Shown here: positions 53,962 to 62,265 of the stretch, piece after piece
How the letters are laid out: every line of letters starts with the position of its first letter
How positions within the stretch are numbered: position 1 is the first letter of the stretch
Origin: Orenia metallireducens
Lineage (GTDB): Bacteria > Bacillota > Halanaerobiia > Halobacteroidales > Halobacteroidaceae
Reading direction: 5' to 3'
DNA: 64,000 nucleotides
Assembly: GCF_003001995.1 (NCBI RefSeq)
Contig: NZ_PVNB01000006.1
Coordinates: forward strand, 124,001-188,000
Notes under the pieces: model-generated
What the model saw: only the letters and a program-made list of their open reading frames with translations
What the model was told of the DNA's origin: nothing
Database searches by the model: none
Translations under genes and position numbers: made by a program

Positions 53962-55596
53962 CTACTTTCTATAAGTTATATCTTGAAATGAAATTCCTGT
54001 TGAAATCTCTTCAGAATCTTTAGGCGTTACATCTTTCCATTGCCAGACTCCATCTTCAAAATGATAAGCCAATATAATTCCATTATCATCTTTAGTTGTT
54101 CCTACTATAAGTACCCTATCACCATCACTATTCAAACTGATAGCATTAAACTCCTTAATATTAGTAAACCCATCATCTTGAGGAGTATAACTTCCTTTTT
54201 GTTTAATAAACTCATCTTCTTGTTTTTTATAAACTAGCATTACTGAATTTGAATTTCCTTCATCATTGCCCACTATAAAATATAAATTATTCTTAACTTC
54301 TTCTATGTCTTTTAATATTGAGCCTTCATCAACTTCATCGACTGGATTTCCTAGACTAAATTTATCTTCATCATCATTTAAAACATATTTATACTCTGGT
54401 ATCTGACCTTCTCCTACTGCTATAAATTTATTTTCATCTTGATTCCAGATTAAATTGTAAAGGGGCTTAGTCAGTGCGAAAGTTTGGAAATTCCAAATAA
54501 TAGAATCCCATTTTGAATTCTTATAGGCTATTCCTTTTTCCCCCACTATCACAAAGCCTTTATAATCATCACTATCTTTATAAATGATATTCTTAAAATT
54601 TTCTGTAACTAAAGTACCTTTATCATCAAATACTTTAGCTCTAGTCCAATCACTATATCTCTTTGAGATATCATTATATCTTGATTCTAAAATCACTCCA
54701 TTATCTCCAACTGCTACAAATCTATCTCTCCCCCAAGCTACTCCATTTAAATTAATAGCCTCTACACCACTTGAATCAGCAATTTGATCTTTATCCCAAT
54801 TAACACCATCTGCAGAAGAGTAAATAACGCCTCCTTCTCCTACTGTTACAAACTTCTGATAATCTGTCTCGCCACCCCAAGTTACGGCTTTTAAATTAAC
54901 AATCGATTCTAACGAATGATTATACCACTTATCCCCAGCATATGATGTTAATATCGTTCCCTGATCTCCTACTGCTACCAGATTAACCGATTTAATATGA
55001 TAATCAAGTAAGATAGCAGACTCCTTCCCTTCCATTTTGGCTTCTAATTTATACCATCCTGCAGATACACCATTATCAATATCAAGATATGCTATTTTAT
55101 CTTGGTTATTACTATCCATTAATATAGAAGTATTTAAGATACTATCATTACTATTTTCGTCTTCTTTTAACTTCACAGTTATCTTTGTTTTATCAATTAT
55201 ATTCTGAGTTTTAATCTTAACGTCAATATTATCTGGTGCATTACCATATATATAAGACTCAGGGGTTGGGATTACAGAAATAAAAGCTGGTACTGAAGGT
55301 AAAAAGGTTGTTAATCCATGAGAGCTAACTGTTCCACCTTTGACCTCAATTGGCTTTTGACTTCCAAATTTAAACTCTAAGTTATGAGCTATATCAGCTT
55401 CATTATTATAAATTCTTTCTTCTAGCTTTTTTTGTCCCTCATTCATCTCCTGCATTGTAGCCTGATTCTTAAAGAGAAAGGATATACTATCAGTAAAGAA
55501 GTTCATAAATCCAATCACTATAATAGATAAAACTGTCATTGCCACTAAGACTTCTAACAACGAAAAACCAGCTTGACCGTTTAATAATCTAATCAC
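53962..55596 (-). CDS. Minor pilin (PilV-like N-terminus) fused to a beta-propeller-like domain
   Basis: 544 residues. Prepilin signal NGQAG with cleavage before FSLLEVLVAMTVLSIIVIGF, with Glu5 present. Residues about 95-200 are a beta domain. From about 205 to 540 there are six or seven repeats of a sequence like LVAVGDQGTILTS..., FVTVGEGGVIYSSADGVNW, FVAVGDNGVILES, FVIVGEKGIAYKNSKW, and FIAVGEG. This G-x-I-xx-S-xDG-xxW pattern is that of BNR/sortilin-type beta-propellers. I infer a pilus-tip adhesin or a subunit-binding platform. GTG start behind GAGGTGAG. It lies 12 bases before the next minor pilin gene. Confidence 0.82.
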   Translation of the reverse strand: MIRLLNGQAGFSLLEVLVAMTVLSIIVIGFMNFFTDSISFLFKNQATMQEMNEGQKKLEERIYNNEADIAHNLEFKFGSQKPIEVKGGTVSSHGLTTFLPSVPAFISVIPTPESYIYGNAPDNIDVKIKTQNIIDKTKITVKLKEDENSNDSILNTSILMDSNNQDKIAYLDIDNGVSAGWYKLEAKMEGKESAILLDYHIKSVNLVAVGDQGTILTSYAGDKWYNHSLESIVNLKAVTWGGETDYQKFVTVGEGGVIYSSADGVNWDKDQIADSSGVEAINLNGVAWGRDRFVAVGDNGVILESRYNDISKRYSDWTRAKVFDDKGTLVTENFKNIIYKDSDDYKGFVIVGEKGIAYKNSKWDSIIWNFQTFALTKPLYNLIWNQDENKFIAVGEGQIPEYKYVLNDDEDKFSLGNPVDEVDEGSILKDIEEVKNNLYFIVGNDEGNSNSVMLVYKKQEDEFIKQKGSYTPQDDGFTNIKEFNAISLNSDGDRVLIVGTTKDDNGIILAYHFEDGVWQWKDVTPKDSEEISTGISFQDITYRK

Positions 55597-55607
55597 TTAC
55601 TCACCTC

Positions 55608-57029
55608 TCAATTATCACCCATCATTGTTGAACCCCAATAAGCTTTACTATAATAAAAATTCCTATCAAAATCATCATAAAAAGAATTAATAGATTTTGC
55701 CATTAATTTTATTTTATAATTACTAATATTGATATCATTAGCAATAATTGCACCAGTGAAGATATTTTTCTGCTCCTCCTTGTGTCCCCAATTATATTTT
55801 ACCTCATTCTTCTTAGCAGTTAAAGTAACCTTACTATTAGGAGCATAAATAACCCTGGCAACAATTTTAGATTTATCAGTATTAAAGTTGCCATTAATAA
55901 TCACATTTTTCTTACTAATAATATGACCAATAATATTGGCTGTACCTTTTAAATTAAGTGGAGCTGTTTCACTATAAAAACTTCCATAGATTATACTACC
56001 TTTGGGATTATTTGTACTATTATTGGCTTTAAACTCAGTAGATCCCTTGCAATAAATAATAAGATTCTTCCACTTGTTAAATTTATTTATTATAGCATCA
56101 GATTTAAGATTAATTTCCTCATCAATATATATTTCAGTTAATACTTGATTACCAATTTCTATATTACTTCCATTCTTCATTTCAAGTCTACCAATTCTAA
56201 CTTTATCTGCTTTAATCTTTAAGGTTCCATTATTATTAATAGTAATATTTTTATAATAACCATTTTCATTTATAGTTTTAGTATCTTTATTTCCTATATT
56301 TAATTCTCTGTTCTTATTCTCATCTCTTATGTTAGGGAAATCTGGGAAATCAGGCATAGTATAACTTCTTATTCTTTCTAACTTAGTCGGTTTTACTCTA
56401 AACTTATTTTTAATAGCTTCTATATTATCAGCTGTTGTATTAACTCCTACTTTAATCTCACCATTTATTGTAGTGCCATTATACAAATTAAGATTAGGTG
56501 CTTTCGCATCCTGCTCATTTCCACCAATAAGAACTATATCACCCTCTACATTGGAATTACTCAATACGACCTTATCTATTCCCACTAAATTAACAGTATC
56601 ATTATTACCTGCACCTTCTCCTAAATACATCTTGACCTTGATAGTTTTTTCAAACTTTCCTACCTTTCCAGTAGAGGTAATCAACAGACCTTCTTCATCA
56701 TCATTACTAATTAATTTAACACTGACTTTATATTGCCCTGCTGATTTATTTTCAGAGTCAAAATCTGTCCAGTCAGTACTTTTACTGTCTTCTCCAAAAC
56801 GCTCTTTAATTTCTTTAGAAGGATTATCCTTAATCCAGTCAACCATTGATGCTGCAGCTGAACGAGCTATATAATAGGCTGCCTTTTGATCTTTATACAG
56901 ATGAGTTGTTTTAATATGAGATATTATTATTGATGACATAACCATAGTAAACATTCCTACTATCCCCATAATTATAACTACTATCGCCAGACTTGAACCT
57001 TCTTCAAGATTTAATGATTTTTTCAACAT
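55608..57029 (-). CDS. pilX: PilX-like pilus protein with beta-helix-like C-terminal domain
   Basis: About 473 residues. The N-terminus NLEEGSSLAIVVIIMGIVGM and following helix, then DQKAAYYIARSAAASMVDWI, match PilX N-terminal domains, which lack a standard FTLIE site. From about 150 the protein is a long series of short strands (VVLSNSNVEGDIVLIGG, LYNGTTINGEIKVG, IGRLEMKNGSNIEIGNQVLT, LNLKGTANIIGHIISKKNVI), like right-handed beta-helix or bactofilin folds. The ATG at 57029 behind AAGGAGGTGAGC is preferred over the frame start at 57053. Confidence 0.78.
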   Translation of the reverse strand: MLKKSLNLEEGSSLAIVVIIMGIVGMFTMVMSSIIISHIKTTHLYKDQKAAYYIARSAAASMVDWIKDNPSKEIKERFGEDSKSTDWTDFDSENKSAGQYKVSVKLISNDDEEGLLITSTGKVGKFEKTIKVKMYLGEGAGNNDTVNLVGIDKVVLSNSNVEGDIVLIGGNEQDAKAPNLNLYNGTTINGEIKVGVNTTADNIEAIKNKFRVKPTKLERIRSYTMPDFPDFPNIRDENKNRELNIGNKDTKTINENGYYKNITINNNGTLKIKADKVRIGRLEMKNGSNIEIGNQVLTEIYIDEEINLKSDAIINKFNKWKNLIIYCKGSTEFKANNSTNNPKGSIIYGSFYSETAPLNLKGTANIIGHIISKKNVIINGNFNTDKSKIVARVIYAPNSKVTLTAKKNEVKYNWGHKEEQKNIFTGAIIANDINISNYKIKLMAKSINSFYDDFDRNFYYSKAYWGSTMMGDN

Positions 57030-57072
57030 AAAGAAGCTCACCTCCTTCTTCAACTGCTTAACCTTGTAATAT

Positions 57073-57822
57073 TTACATAATAAAATTCAAATACCAATTA
57101 ATAATCTCATCTCCCCATAATACCATCACTAAAGCTCCCATTGAAATAAAAGGACCAAAAGGAATTCTATCCTTTCTACCCTTAACCCCAGTTAACATTA
57201 AGCCTCCACCAACAACAGAACCTATAAATGCTCCAAGAAAGATAGCAGCTACACCATACTTAGCACCTAAAAAAGCACCTACCATCGCTATTAATTTAAC
57301 ATCTCCCATACCCATTCCACCTTTGCTGATAATCGCTATTAAAAGTAAGATAGCTGCTGGGATTAAGATACCTAATAATACAGAGTAGATAGATTGATTT
57401 AGAAAAAAGATACTCAAAATAAAACCTATTATAATTCCAAAATAATTAATCTGATTAGGGATAATCAGATACTTGAAATCAATCACACTAACTGTTATTA
57501 ATAGAGAAGATAGTATTAAATAACTCAAAAATTGTATATTTAAATTATATTTCCAGTATAACAGCAAAAAAATAATTCCTGTTAGCAATTCCACTAATGG
57601 ATACTGCCAAGAAATCTTCTCTTTACAATAACGACACTTAGCTCCACTGAACAGAAAACTGACAACAGGAACTAAATCTCGAATCTTTAAATTAGTCTGA
57701 CAATTCGGGCAATGGGAAGCCGGAAAAACAATCGACTCTCCTTCAGGCACACGATAAATTACTACATTCAGGAAACTGCCTATAATTAAACCCAAGATAA
57801 ATATTATTACTGATGTTAACAT
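57073..57822 (-). CDS. pilD: Prepilin peptidase/N-methyltransferase PilD
   Basis: 249 residues with about eight membrane helices. The cytoplasmic zinc module has four cysteines (ASHCPNCQTNL, SGAKCRYCKEKI). The two aspartate protease sites are ISVIDFKYLIIPN and GGMGMGDVKLIAMVGAFLG (GxGD). It cleaves prepilin leaders and methylates the new N-terminal Phe. The ATG at 57822 behind AAAAGGTG replaces the GTG at 57831. It serves pilA and the minor pilins in the same locus. Confidence 0.96.
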   Translation of the reverse strand: MLTSVIIFILGLIIGSFLNVVIYRVPEGESIVFPASHCPNCQTNLKIRDLVPVVSFLFSGAKCRYCKEKISWQYPLVELLTGIIFLLLYWKYNLNIQFLSYLILSSLLITVSVIDFKYLIIPNQINYFGIIIGFILSIFFLNQSIYSVLLGILIPAAILLLIAIISKGGMGMGDVKLIAMVGAFLGAKYGVAAIFLGAFIGSVVGGGLMLTGVKGRKDRIPFGPFISMGALVMVLWGDEIINWYLNFIM

Positions 57823-57861
57823 AGATTTCACCTTTTCTATAATTTTAATTTAATACAATTA

Positions 57862-59238
57862 TCAGTTATCTTGAAGAAAATTACAACAAGAAATGCTAAG
57901 CCCCATTAGCACCCAAAAAACTGGTGCCACCGATACTACACTTATATTGAAAGTAGCTTGAATAAGATACCCAAGCACAGCTATCAATAAAGCCAAGTGA
58001 TATTTATCTTTAACTGACACAGACTTAAGATTAAACTTTATAACTCTAAATAAAAACCATAAATATGCTATTAGAGCAGGAATTCCAACGGTTATCCCTA
58101 ATTGTAAGTACTCACAATGAGCTTTATCTAAAATTATATTCTTATTCCCAGTAAAATTTTGATATATTTCTTGAGGATACACTTTATGAAAAGTATCAAG
58201 ACCTTGCCCAAACCAAGGATGTTTGAATAACAATGGCACTGAAGTCTTGTATATTAGCATTCTATAAGAGCCAGCACTGTTGACCTCTTGTTCATTACCC
58301 CATAACAATGCTTTACCATCAAGAAAAATACTAATAAATCTATTTAATAGATAACCTTGATTGATGTAATTAAAGAATAAAGTAATAATTATGAAGACCA
58401 ACATTATCAATACAAATCTTTTCTTCTTATTGGCTAAATCATTTTTAATAAAATAATAACCAATTGGTATTAAGCATAGCATTGCTAGATAAGTACTTCT
58501 AGTTCCTGTAGCTAGCATAAAAGTATAAAAAATAGTTGTAATAGTTCCTAAAAGAAATAATTTTTTATTATTTCTTTCTACATAATAATATAATATAAAG
58601 GATAAAGGCAATAACATACTTACATAGCTACCAGCAAAATCGGGATTTCCTAATGTAGAGAAAGCCCTATGATTCCAATGTTCTCTATATGGATCTCTTG
58701 GAATAAAATCAAAACCAAAATATTGTAATAGCCCATAAATAGAAATTATAACTCCAGAAATAATCAAATACTTCACTATTTGTTTTAAATAAACTTTATC
58801 TTTCACTAAATTCATAGCTACTAAAAACAAGACTAAATAACTTGCTACAACTAGTAGTCCTTCACACCTCATATTTTTACCATAGATAGCTACTACCTTA
58901 TATGGTGATAAGATAGTCGAAACTACTATAAAACCAAAAAATAGGGCTAAAGGTGTATAGAATGACTTCCAACTTAATCTAACCTCTTCTTTTTTAATCA
59001 TAAAATATAAGACAACTAACATACATAGAGTTATTAAGATTAAGGCATCAACCTTAGGTTTATAGATAGTATCTTTAATAGAATTAGAAATTATATTCCC
59101 ATATTTATCTCTAATCAACAATTGTCCTTGATTATTTTGCGAATAAGGAAGATAAATCAAAGGAACCACTGCAACTGCACAAGTCAATAGTAAAATATTT
59201 ATTCTCACTAATAATTTTTCACAACTTTTCAAAAGCAC
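57862..59238 (-). CDS. O-antigen ligase/Wzy-family membrane protein, possible pilin glycosyltransferase
   Basis: 458 residues with 10-12 membrane helices. A large loop contains RAFSTLGNPDFAGSYVSMLL, TGTRSTYLAMLCLIPIGYYF and the conserved HPWFGQGLDTFHKVYPQ ... KAHCEYLQLGITVGIPALIA, the Wzy_C signature. The family includes WaaL ligases, Wzy polymerases and the PglL/PilO/TfpW oligosaccharyltransferases. A place between pilA and pilD in a pilus operon, with no sugar-synthesis genes near, favours O-glycosylation of pilin; this is inference. GTG start with GGAGTGGAG nearby. Confidence 0.82.
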   Translation of the reverse strand: MLLKSCEKLLVRINILLLTCAVAVVPLIYLPYSQNNQGQLLIRDKYGNIISNSIKDTIYKPKVDALILITLCMLVVLYFMIKKEEVRLSWKSFYTPLALFFGFIVVSTILSPYKVVAIYGKNMRCEGLLVVASYLVLFLVAMNLVKDKVYLKQIVKYLIISGVIISIYGLLQYFGFDFIPRDPYREHWNHRAFSTLGNPDFAGSYVSMLLPLSFILYYYVERNNKKLFLLGTITTIFYTFMLATGTRSTYLAMLCLIPIGYYFIKNDLANKKKRFVLIMLVFIIITLFFNYINQGYLLNRFISIFLDGKALLWGNEQEVNSAGSYRMLIYKTSVPLLFKHPWFGQGLDTFHKVYPQEIYQNFTGNKNIILDKAHCEYLQLGITVGIPALIAYLWFLFRVIKFNLKSVSVKDKYHLALLIAVLGYLIQATFNISVVSVAPVFWVLMGLSISCCNFLQDN

Positions 59239-59293
59239 ATCTCCACTCCTTAAACCAAAATAATTCTAACCTCTTATTTAAATTTACAGATAG

Positions 59294-59322
59294 TCTAACC
59301 CCTCCAAAGAGGAGAGGCTAGA
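59294..59322 (-). terminator. Hairpin after pilA, without U-run
   Basis: The stem CTAGCCTCTCC / GGAGGGGTTAG with two G-U pairs. No run of U follows, so it may only partly stop transcription or protect the 3' end of an abundant pilA mRNA, which would set pilin well above the genes behind it. Confidence 0.55.
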
Positions 59323-59332
59323 TATAAATTAA

Positions 59333-59743
59333 TTATGGAGTAGTAACTAACCCATTTTCAGGTGTAAGAGTAACTGTTGTTCCACTAGCAGTATCAAAAT
59401 CTAATGTATATGTTTGAGGATCAGTACCAGTTACAGAATATCCATAATCTGTACTACTCTTTGTTGCTGCCAATTTACCAGATAAGTCACTACCTATATA
59501 ATCACTACTTGTAAGCTGAGCTAAAGTAGGATATGCCTGATGTTCAGCATAATACATCTCTAAAGCAGATTGGACAGCTTTAAAATCAGCTTGCACCTGA
59601 GCAACCTTAGCCTTTCCAGTAACTCCACTCATCTTTGGTACAGCAATTGCAGCCAAAACACCAATTACCGCAATTACAATCATCAATTCAATTAAAGTAA
59701 AACCTTCCTCAGCTTTCATTCTTCTTCTCAATTTGTTCATCAT
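59333..59743 (-). CDS. pilA: Major type IV pilin PilA
   Basis: About 136 residues. A basic leader MNKLRRRMKAEEG is cleaved before FTLIELMIVIAVIGVLAAIA, the classical N-methyl-Phe helix with Glu5. The mature protein has a short helix (KVAQVQADFKAVQSALEMYY) and a Thr/Ser-rich beta part (TGTDPQTYTLDFDTASGTTV), and no cysteine pair. The Ser/Thr content would suit O-glycosylation. The frame opens at GTG 59752; the ATG at 59743 is given, a second ATG follows directly. It has its own promoter and a 5' leader of about 130 bases. Confidence 0.95.
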   Translation of the reverse strand: MMNKLRRRMKAEEGFTLIELMIVIAVIGVLAAIAVPKMSGVTGKAKVAQVQADFKAVQSALEMYYAEHQAYPTLAQLTSSDYIGSDLSGKLAATKSSTDYGYSVTGTDPQTYTLDFDTASGTTVTLTPENGLVTTP

Positions 59744-59889
59744 TCTTTCCACTTCCTCTCATTTTTTAATCTTGCAAACTAAGTATAAATAATAATACCG
59801 CTAAATACTCAAGACTTCCCTCCTATCACCTCCTTTCAAGTAATAATTAGTGCAGAAACAAAAACTTGTTACTTACATTATACCATCTA
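59744..59889 (-). promoter_or_regulatory. pilA promoter and leader
   Basis: On the minus strand TGGTATAAT (about 59878-59886) is an extended -10 box just after the pilC stop; no good -35 is seen. The leader contains GAAAGGAGGTGAT (59825-59837), a full complement to the 16S 3' end, but no start codon of a real gene follows it. A second GGAGGG is followed by a three-codon TTG frame. The real pilA start is about 80 bases further on. Confidence 0.6.
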
Positions 59890-61089
59890 TTAAATTCCAT
59901 TTATCATATCAAACATCGGTAACATAACAGACATCATTATTCCACCTACAACCAACCCTAGAATTACTATCAATAAAGGCTCAATCAGCGAGACCAGCCC
60001 TTCTGTTTTAGCTTTAACCTCTTGCTCATAAAAACCGGCTACCCGCAGTAGCATCTCATCTAAACGACCAGTCTCTTCACCCACATTGATCATCTGTAAG
60101 AGCATAGGTGGAAATATCTCTTGTTGCCTTAAAGGCAAGACCATACTCTCTCCTTCAGTAATTGCTTGTTTAGCTTGGCTAATATTATCTGCTACTACCT
60201 TATTACTCATCACAGCTTCTACAATCTCTAGACTTTCAATGATAGATACCCCACTACTGATCAGTACACTGAGAGTTTTAGTAAAACGAGCAGCTGCCAA
60301 CTTAGTAATCAAATCTCCTACTATTGGAAGTTTTAAGAGTATTCTGTCAATATGCCGCCTACCTTGGCCAGTTTTACGGTAATAATATACTCCTAAAATT
60401 AACATTGCAAGCATGACTAATATAAGCCACCAATATGAACTAACAAAAGCACTTAAAGCAAGGACAAATTTAGTAATAGTAGGTAACTCTACATTCATAT
60501 CATTAAACATATCTACAAAGGTCGGCAAGACACCTACAATCAAAAAGATAACTGAGCAGAGAGATACGAAACTAATTACTACTGGATAAGCCAAAGCAGA
60601 GAAGATTTTCTGCCTAAGTTCATTCTCACTCTCTAAATGGTCTGCCATCTCTTCTAAAGTCTCATCAAGCAATCCACCCGCTTCTCCAGCAGCTACCATA
60701 CTGATAAACAAGTCAGGGAATATCTTCTTCTTCTCTTCTAAGGCTGCTGATAAAGGCATTCCACCTTCAACATTATCTTTAATAGAAGTGATAGCCTCTC
60801 GTAGTTTTAAATTATCAGTTTGAGTCGATAAAATCTCTAGAGCTCTGACCAATGATATTCCAGCATTGATCATAGTTGCAAACTGGCGAGAAAATACAAC
60901 TAAATCTTTCAATCCAACCCTTGAGAAAAGTTTAAAATTAATATTTCGATCTTTATACTCTTCAATACTGACAATATAATAGCCTTTATCTCTCAATCTT
61001 TTAACTGCCATCTGCTCATTATCAGCTTCTAGCGAACCATCTAATCGATTGCCTTCAGCGCTTCTGGCTTGATAAATAAATTCTGCCAT
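59890..61089 (-). CDS. pilC: Type IV pilus inner-membrane platform protein PilC
   Basis: 399 residues. Two T2SF domains (FSRQFATMINAGISLVRALE near 70; AARFTKTLSVLISSGVSIIE near 272) and three membrane segments, the last at the C-terminus (LLIVILGLVVGGIMMSVMLP). It is the platform on which PilB and PilT act. The frame opens at TTG 61107; the second of two ATGs at 61089, behind AAAGGGG, gives the family N-terminus MAEFIYQARS. Confidence 0.96.
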   Translation of the reverse strand: MAEFIYQARSAEGNRLDGSLEADNEQMAVKRLRDKGYYIVSIEEYKDRNINFKLFSRVGLKDLVVFSRQFATMINAGISLVRALEILSTQTDNLKLREAITSIKDNVEGGMPLSAALEEKKKIFPDLFISMVAAGEAGGLLDETLEEMADHLESENELRQKIFSALAYPVVISFVSLCSVIFLIVGVLPTFVDMFNDMNVELPTITKFVLALSAFVSSYWWLILVMLAMLILGVYYYRKTGQGRRHIDRILLKLPIVGDLITKLAAARFTKTLSVLISSGVSIIESLEIVEAVMSNKVVADNISQAKQAITEGESMVLPLRQQEIFPPMLLQMINVGEETGRLDEMLLRVAGFYEQEVKAKTEGLVSLIEPLLIVILGLVVGGIMMSVMLPMFDMINGI

Positions 61090-61192
61090 CATTATCCCCT
61101 TTCCCAAAATTAGAGCAATATCCTATATGGTTATTCCTATTAAATACAATATATATATAATTTAACATCCAAGGTTGTAACTCCTGCAAAAT

Positions 61193-62251
61193 TTAAATTA
61201 AATTTTTAATATAATTGATGTTATTTGCTCTATTCATGGTATCATCCCAAGTTATCTTGTTCTCTTGATAAAGTTTCTTCAATGAATAATCCATAGTATG
61301 CATTCCTGAACTTCTATTAGTCTGCATTATTGACTCGATTTGATGGACTTTACCTTCTCTGATTAAGTTTTTAACTGCATTATTTACAATTAATAGCTCA
61401 GTAGCTAAAGCTCTATCTAAACCATCAAAAGTAGGTATCAACTGTTGAGATAATACCCCTTGTAACGTCAAACCTAACTGAGTTCTAATCTGTTGTTGCT
61501 GATGAGGTGGAAAGACATTAATAACCCGCTCAATACTTTCAGCTGCACCATTGGTATGTAATGTACCTAAAACCAAATGACCTGTTTCGGCTGCTGTAAT
61601 AGCTGTAGAGATAGTATCTAAATCCCTCATCTCACCAACTAAGATAATATCAGGGTCTTGGCGTAATGCTGCACGCAATCCATTAGCAAAACTTAGTGTG
61701 TCAGAACCTACTTCCCTTTGATTAATAATAGATTCATTATGGCGATGAACATATTCAATTGGGTCTTCCAAAGTAATAATATGCCTATCAACTTTATGAT
61801 TAATGTAATCTATCATGGAAGCTAAAGTAGTTGACTTACCACTTCCAGTAGGACCTGTAACCAAAAATAATCCTCTCGGTCGTAAAGATATCTCTTTTAA
61901 CTCTTGGGGCAAACCCAACTCTTTTAAAGGGGGAATCTTATGAGGAATAATTCTTAAAACAGCAGCAGCACTACCTCTTTGCTGAAAAGCATTAACCCTA
62001 AACCGGTGGTCAAAACCATCACAATCTAAATGGAAAGCAAAATCAACCTCTCCTCTTTCTTCAAACACTTCTCTGTTAGTCTCCTCCATCATTTCCCCAA
62101 TCAATCCCATAATTTTATCTGGAGTTATCATCACATCTTCAATTGCTTGTAATTTACTATTAATTCTAGCCATAGGCTTAATTCCAACGGTTAGATGAAT
62201 ATCTGAAGCCCCTAGTTTAATCCCCTTTTTTAATAACTCCTCTAATTTCAT
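61193..62251 (-). CDS. pilT: Type IV pilus retraction ATPase PilT
   Basis: 352 residues. N-terminal PAS-like domain with ASDIHLTVGIKPMARINSKL, Walker A GPTGSGKST near 133, Asp box TLEDPIEYVH, Walker B DPDIILVGEMRDLDTISTAI, His box AETGHLVLGTLHT, and the PilT-specific AIRNLIREG-like motif (VKNLIREGKVHQIESIMQTN). It depolymerises pili and so drives twitching. 85 bases follow to pilC's upstream region; 14 bases separate it from pilB. Confidence 0.96.
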   Translation of the reverse strand: MKLEELLKKGIKLGASDIHLTVGIKPMARINSKLQAIEDVMITPDKIMGLIGEMMEETNREVFEERGEVDFAFHLDCDGFDHRFRVNAFQQRGSAAAVLRIIPHKIPPLKELGLPQELKEISLRPRGLFLVTGPTGSGKSTTLASMIDYINHKVDRHIITLEDPIEYVHRHNESIINQREVGSDTLSFANGLRAALRQDPDIILVGEMRDLDTISTAITAAETGHLVLGTLHTNGAAESIERVINVFPPHQQQQIRTQLGLTLQGVLSQQLIPTFDGLDRALATELLIVNNAVKNLIREGKVHQIESIMQTNRSSGMHTMDYSLKKLYQENKITWDDTMNRANNINYIKNLI

Positions 62252-62265
62252 AAATTACACCTTCC

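Noticed and set aside
59825-59860. Small upstream gene in the pilA leader
   Set aside because: The strong Shine-Dalgarno sequence is followed only by a three-codon TTG frame; treated as a leader feature.
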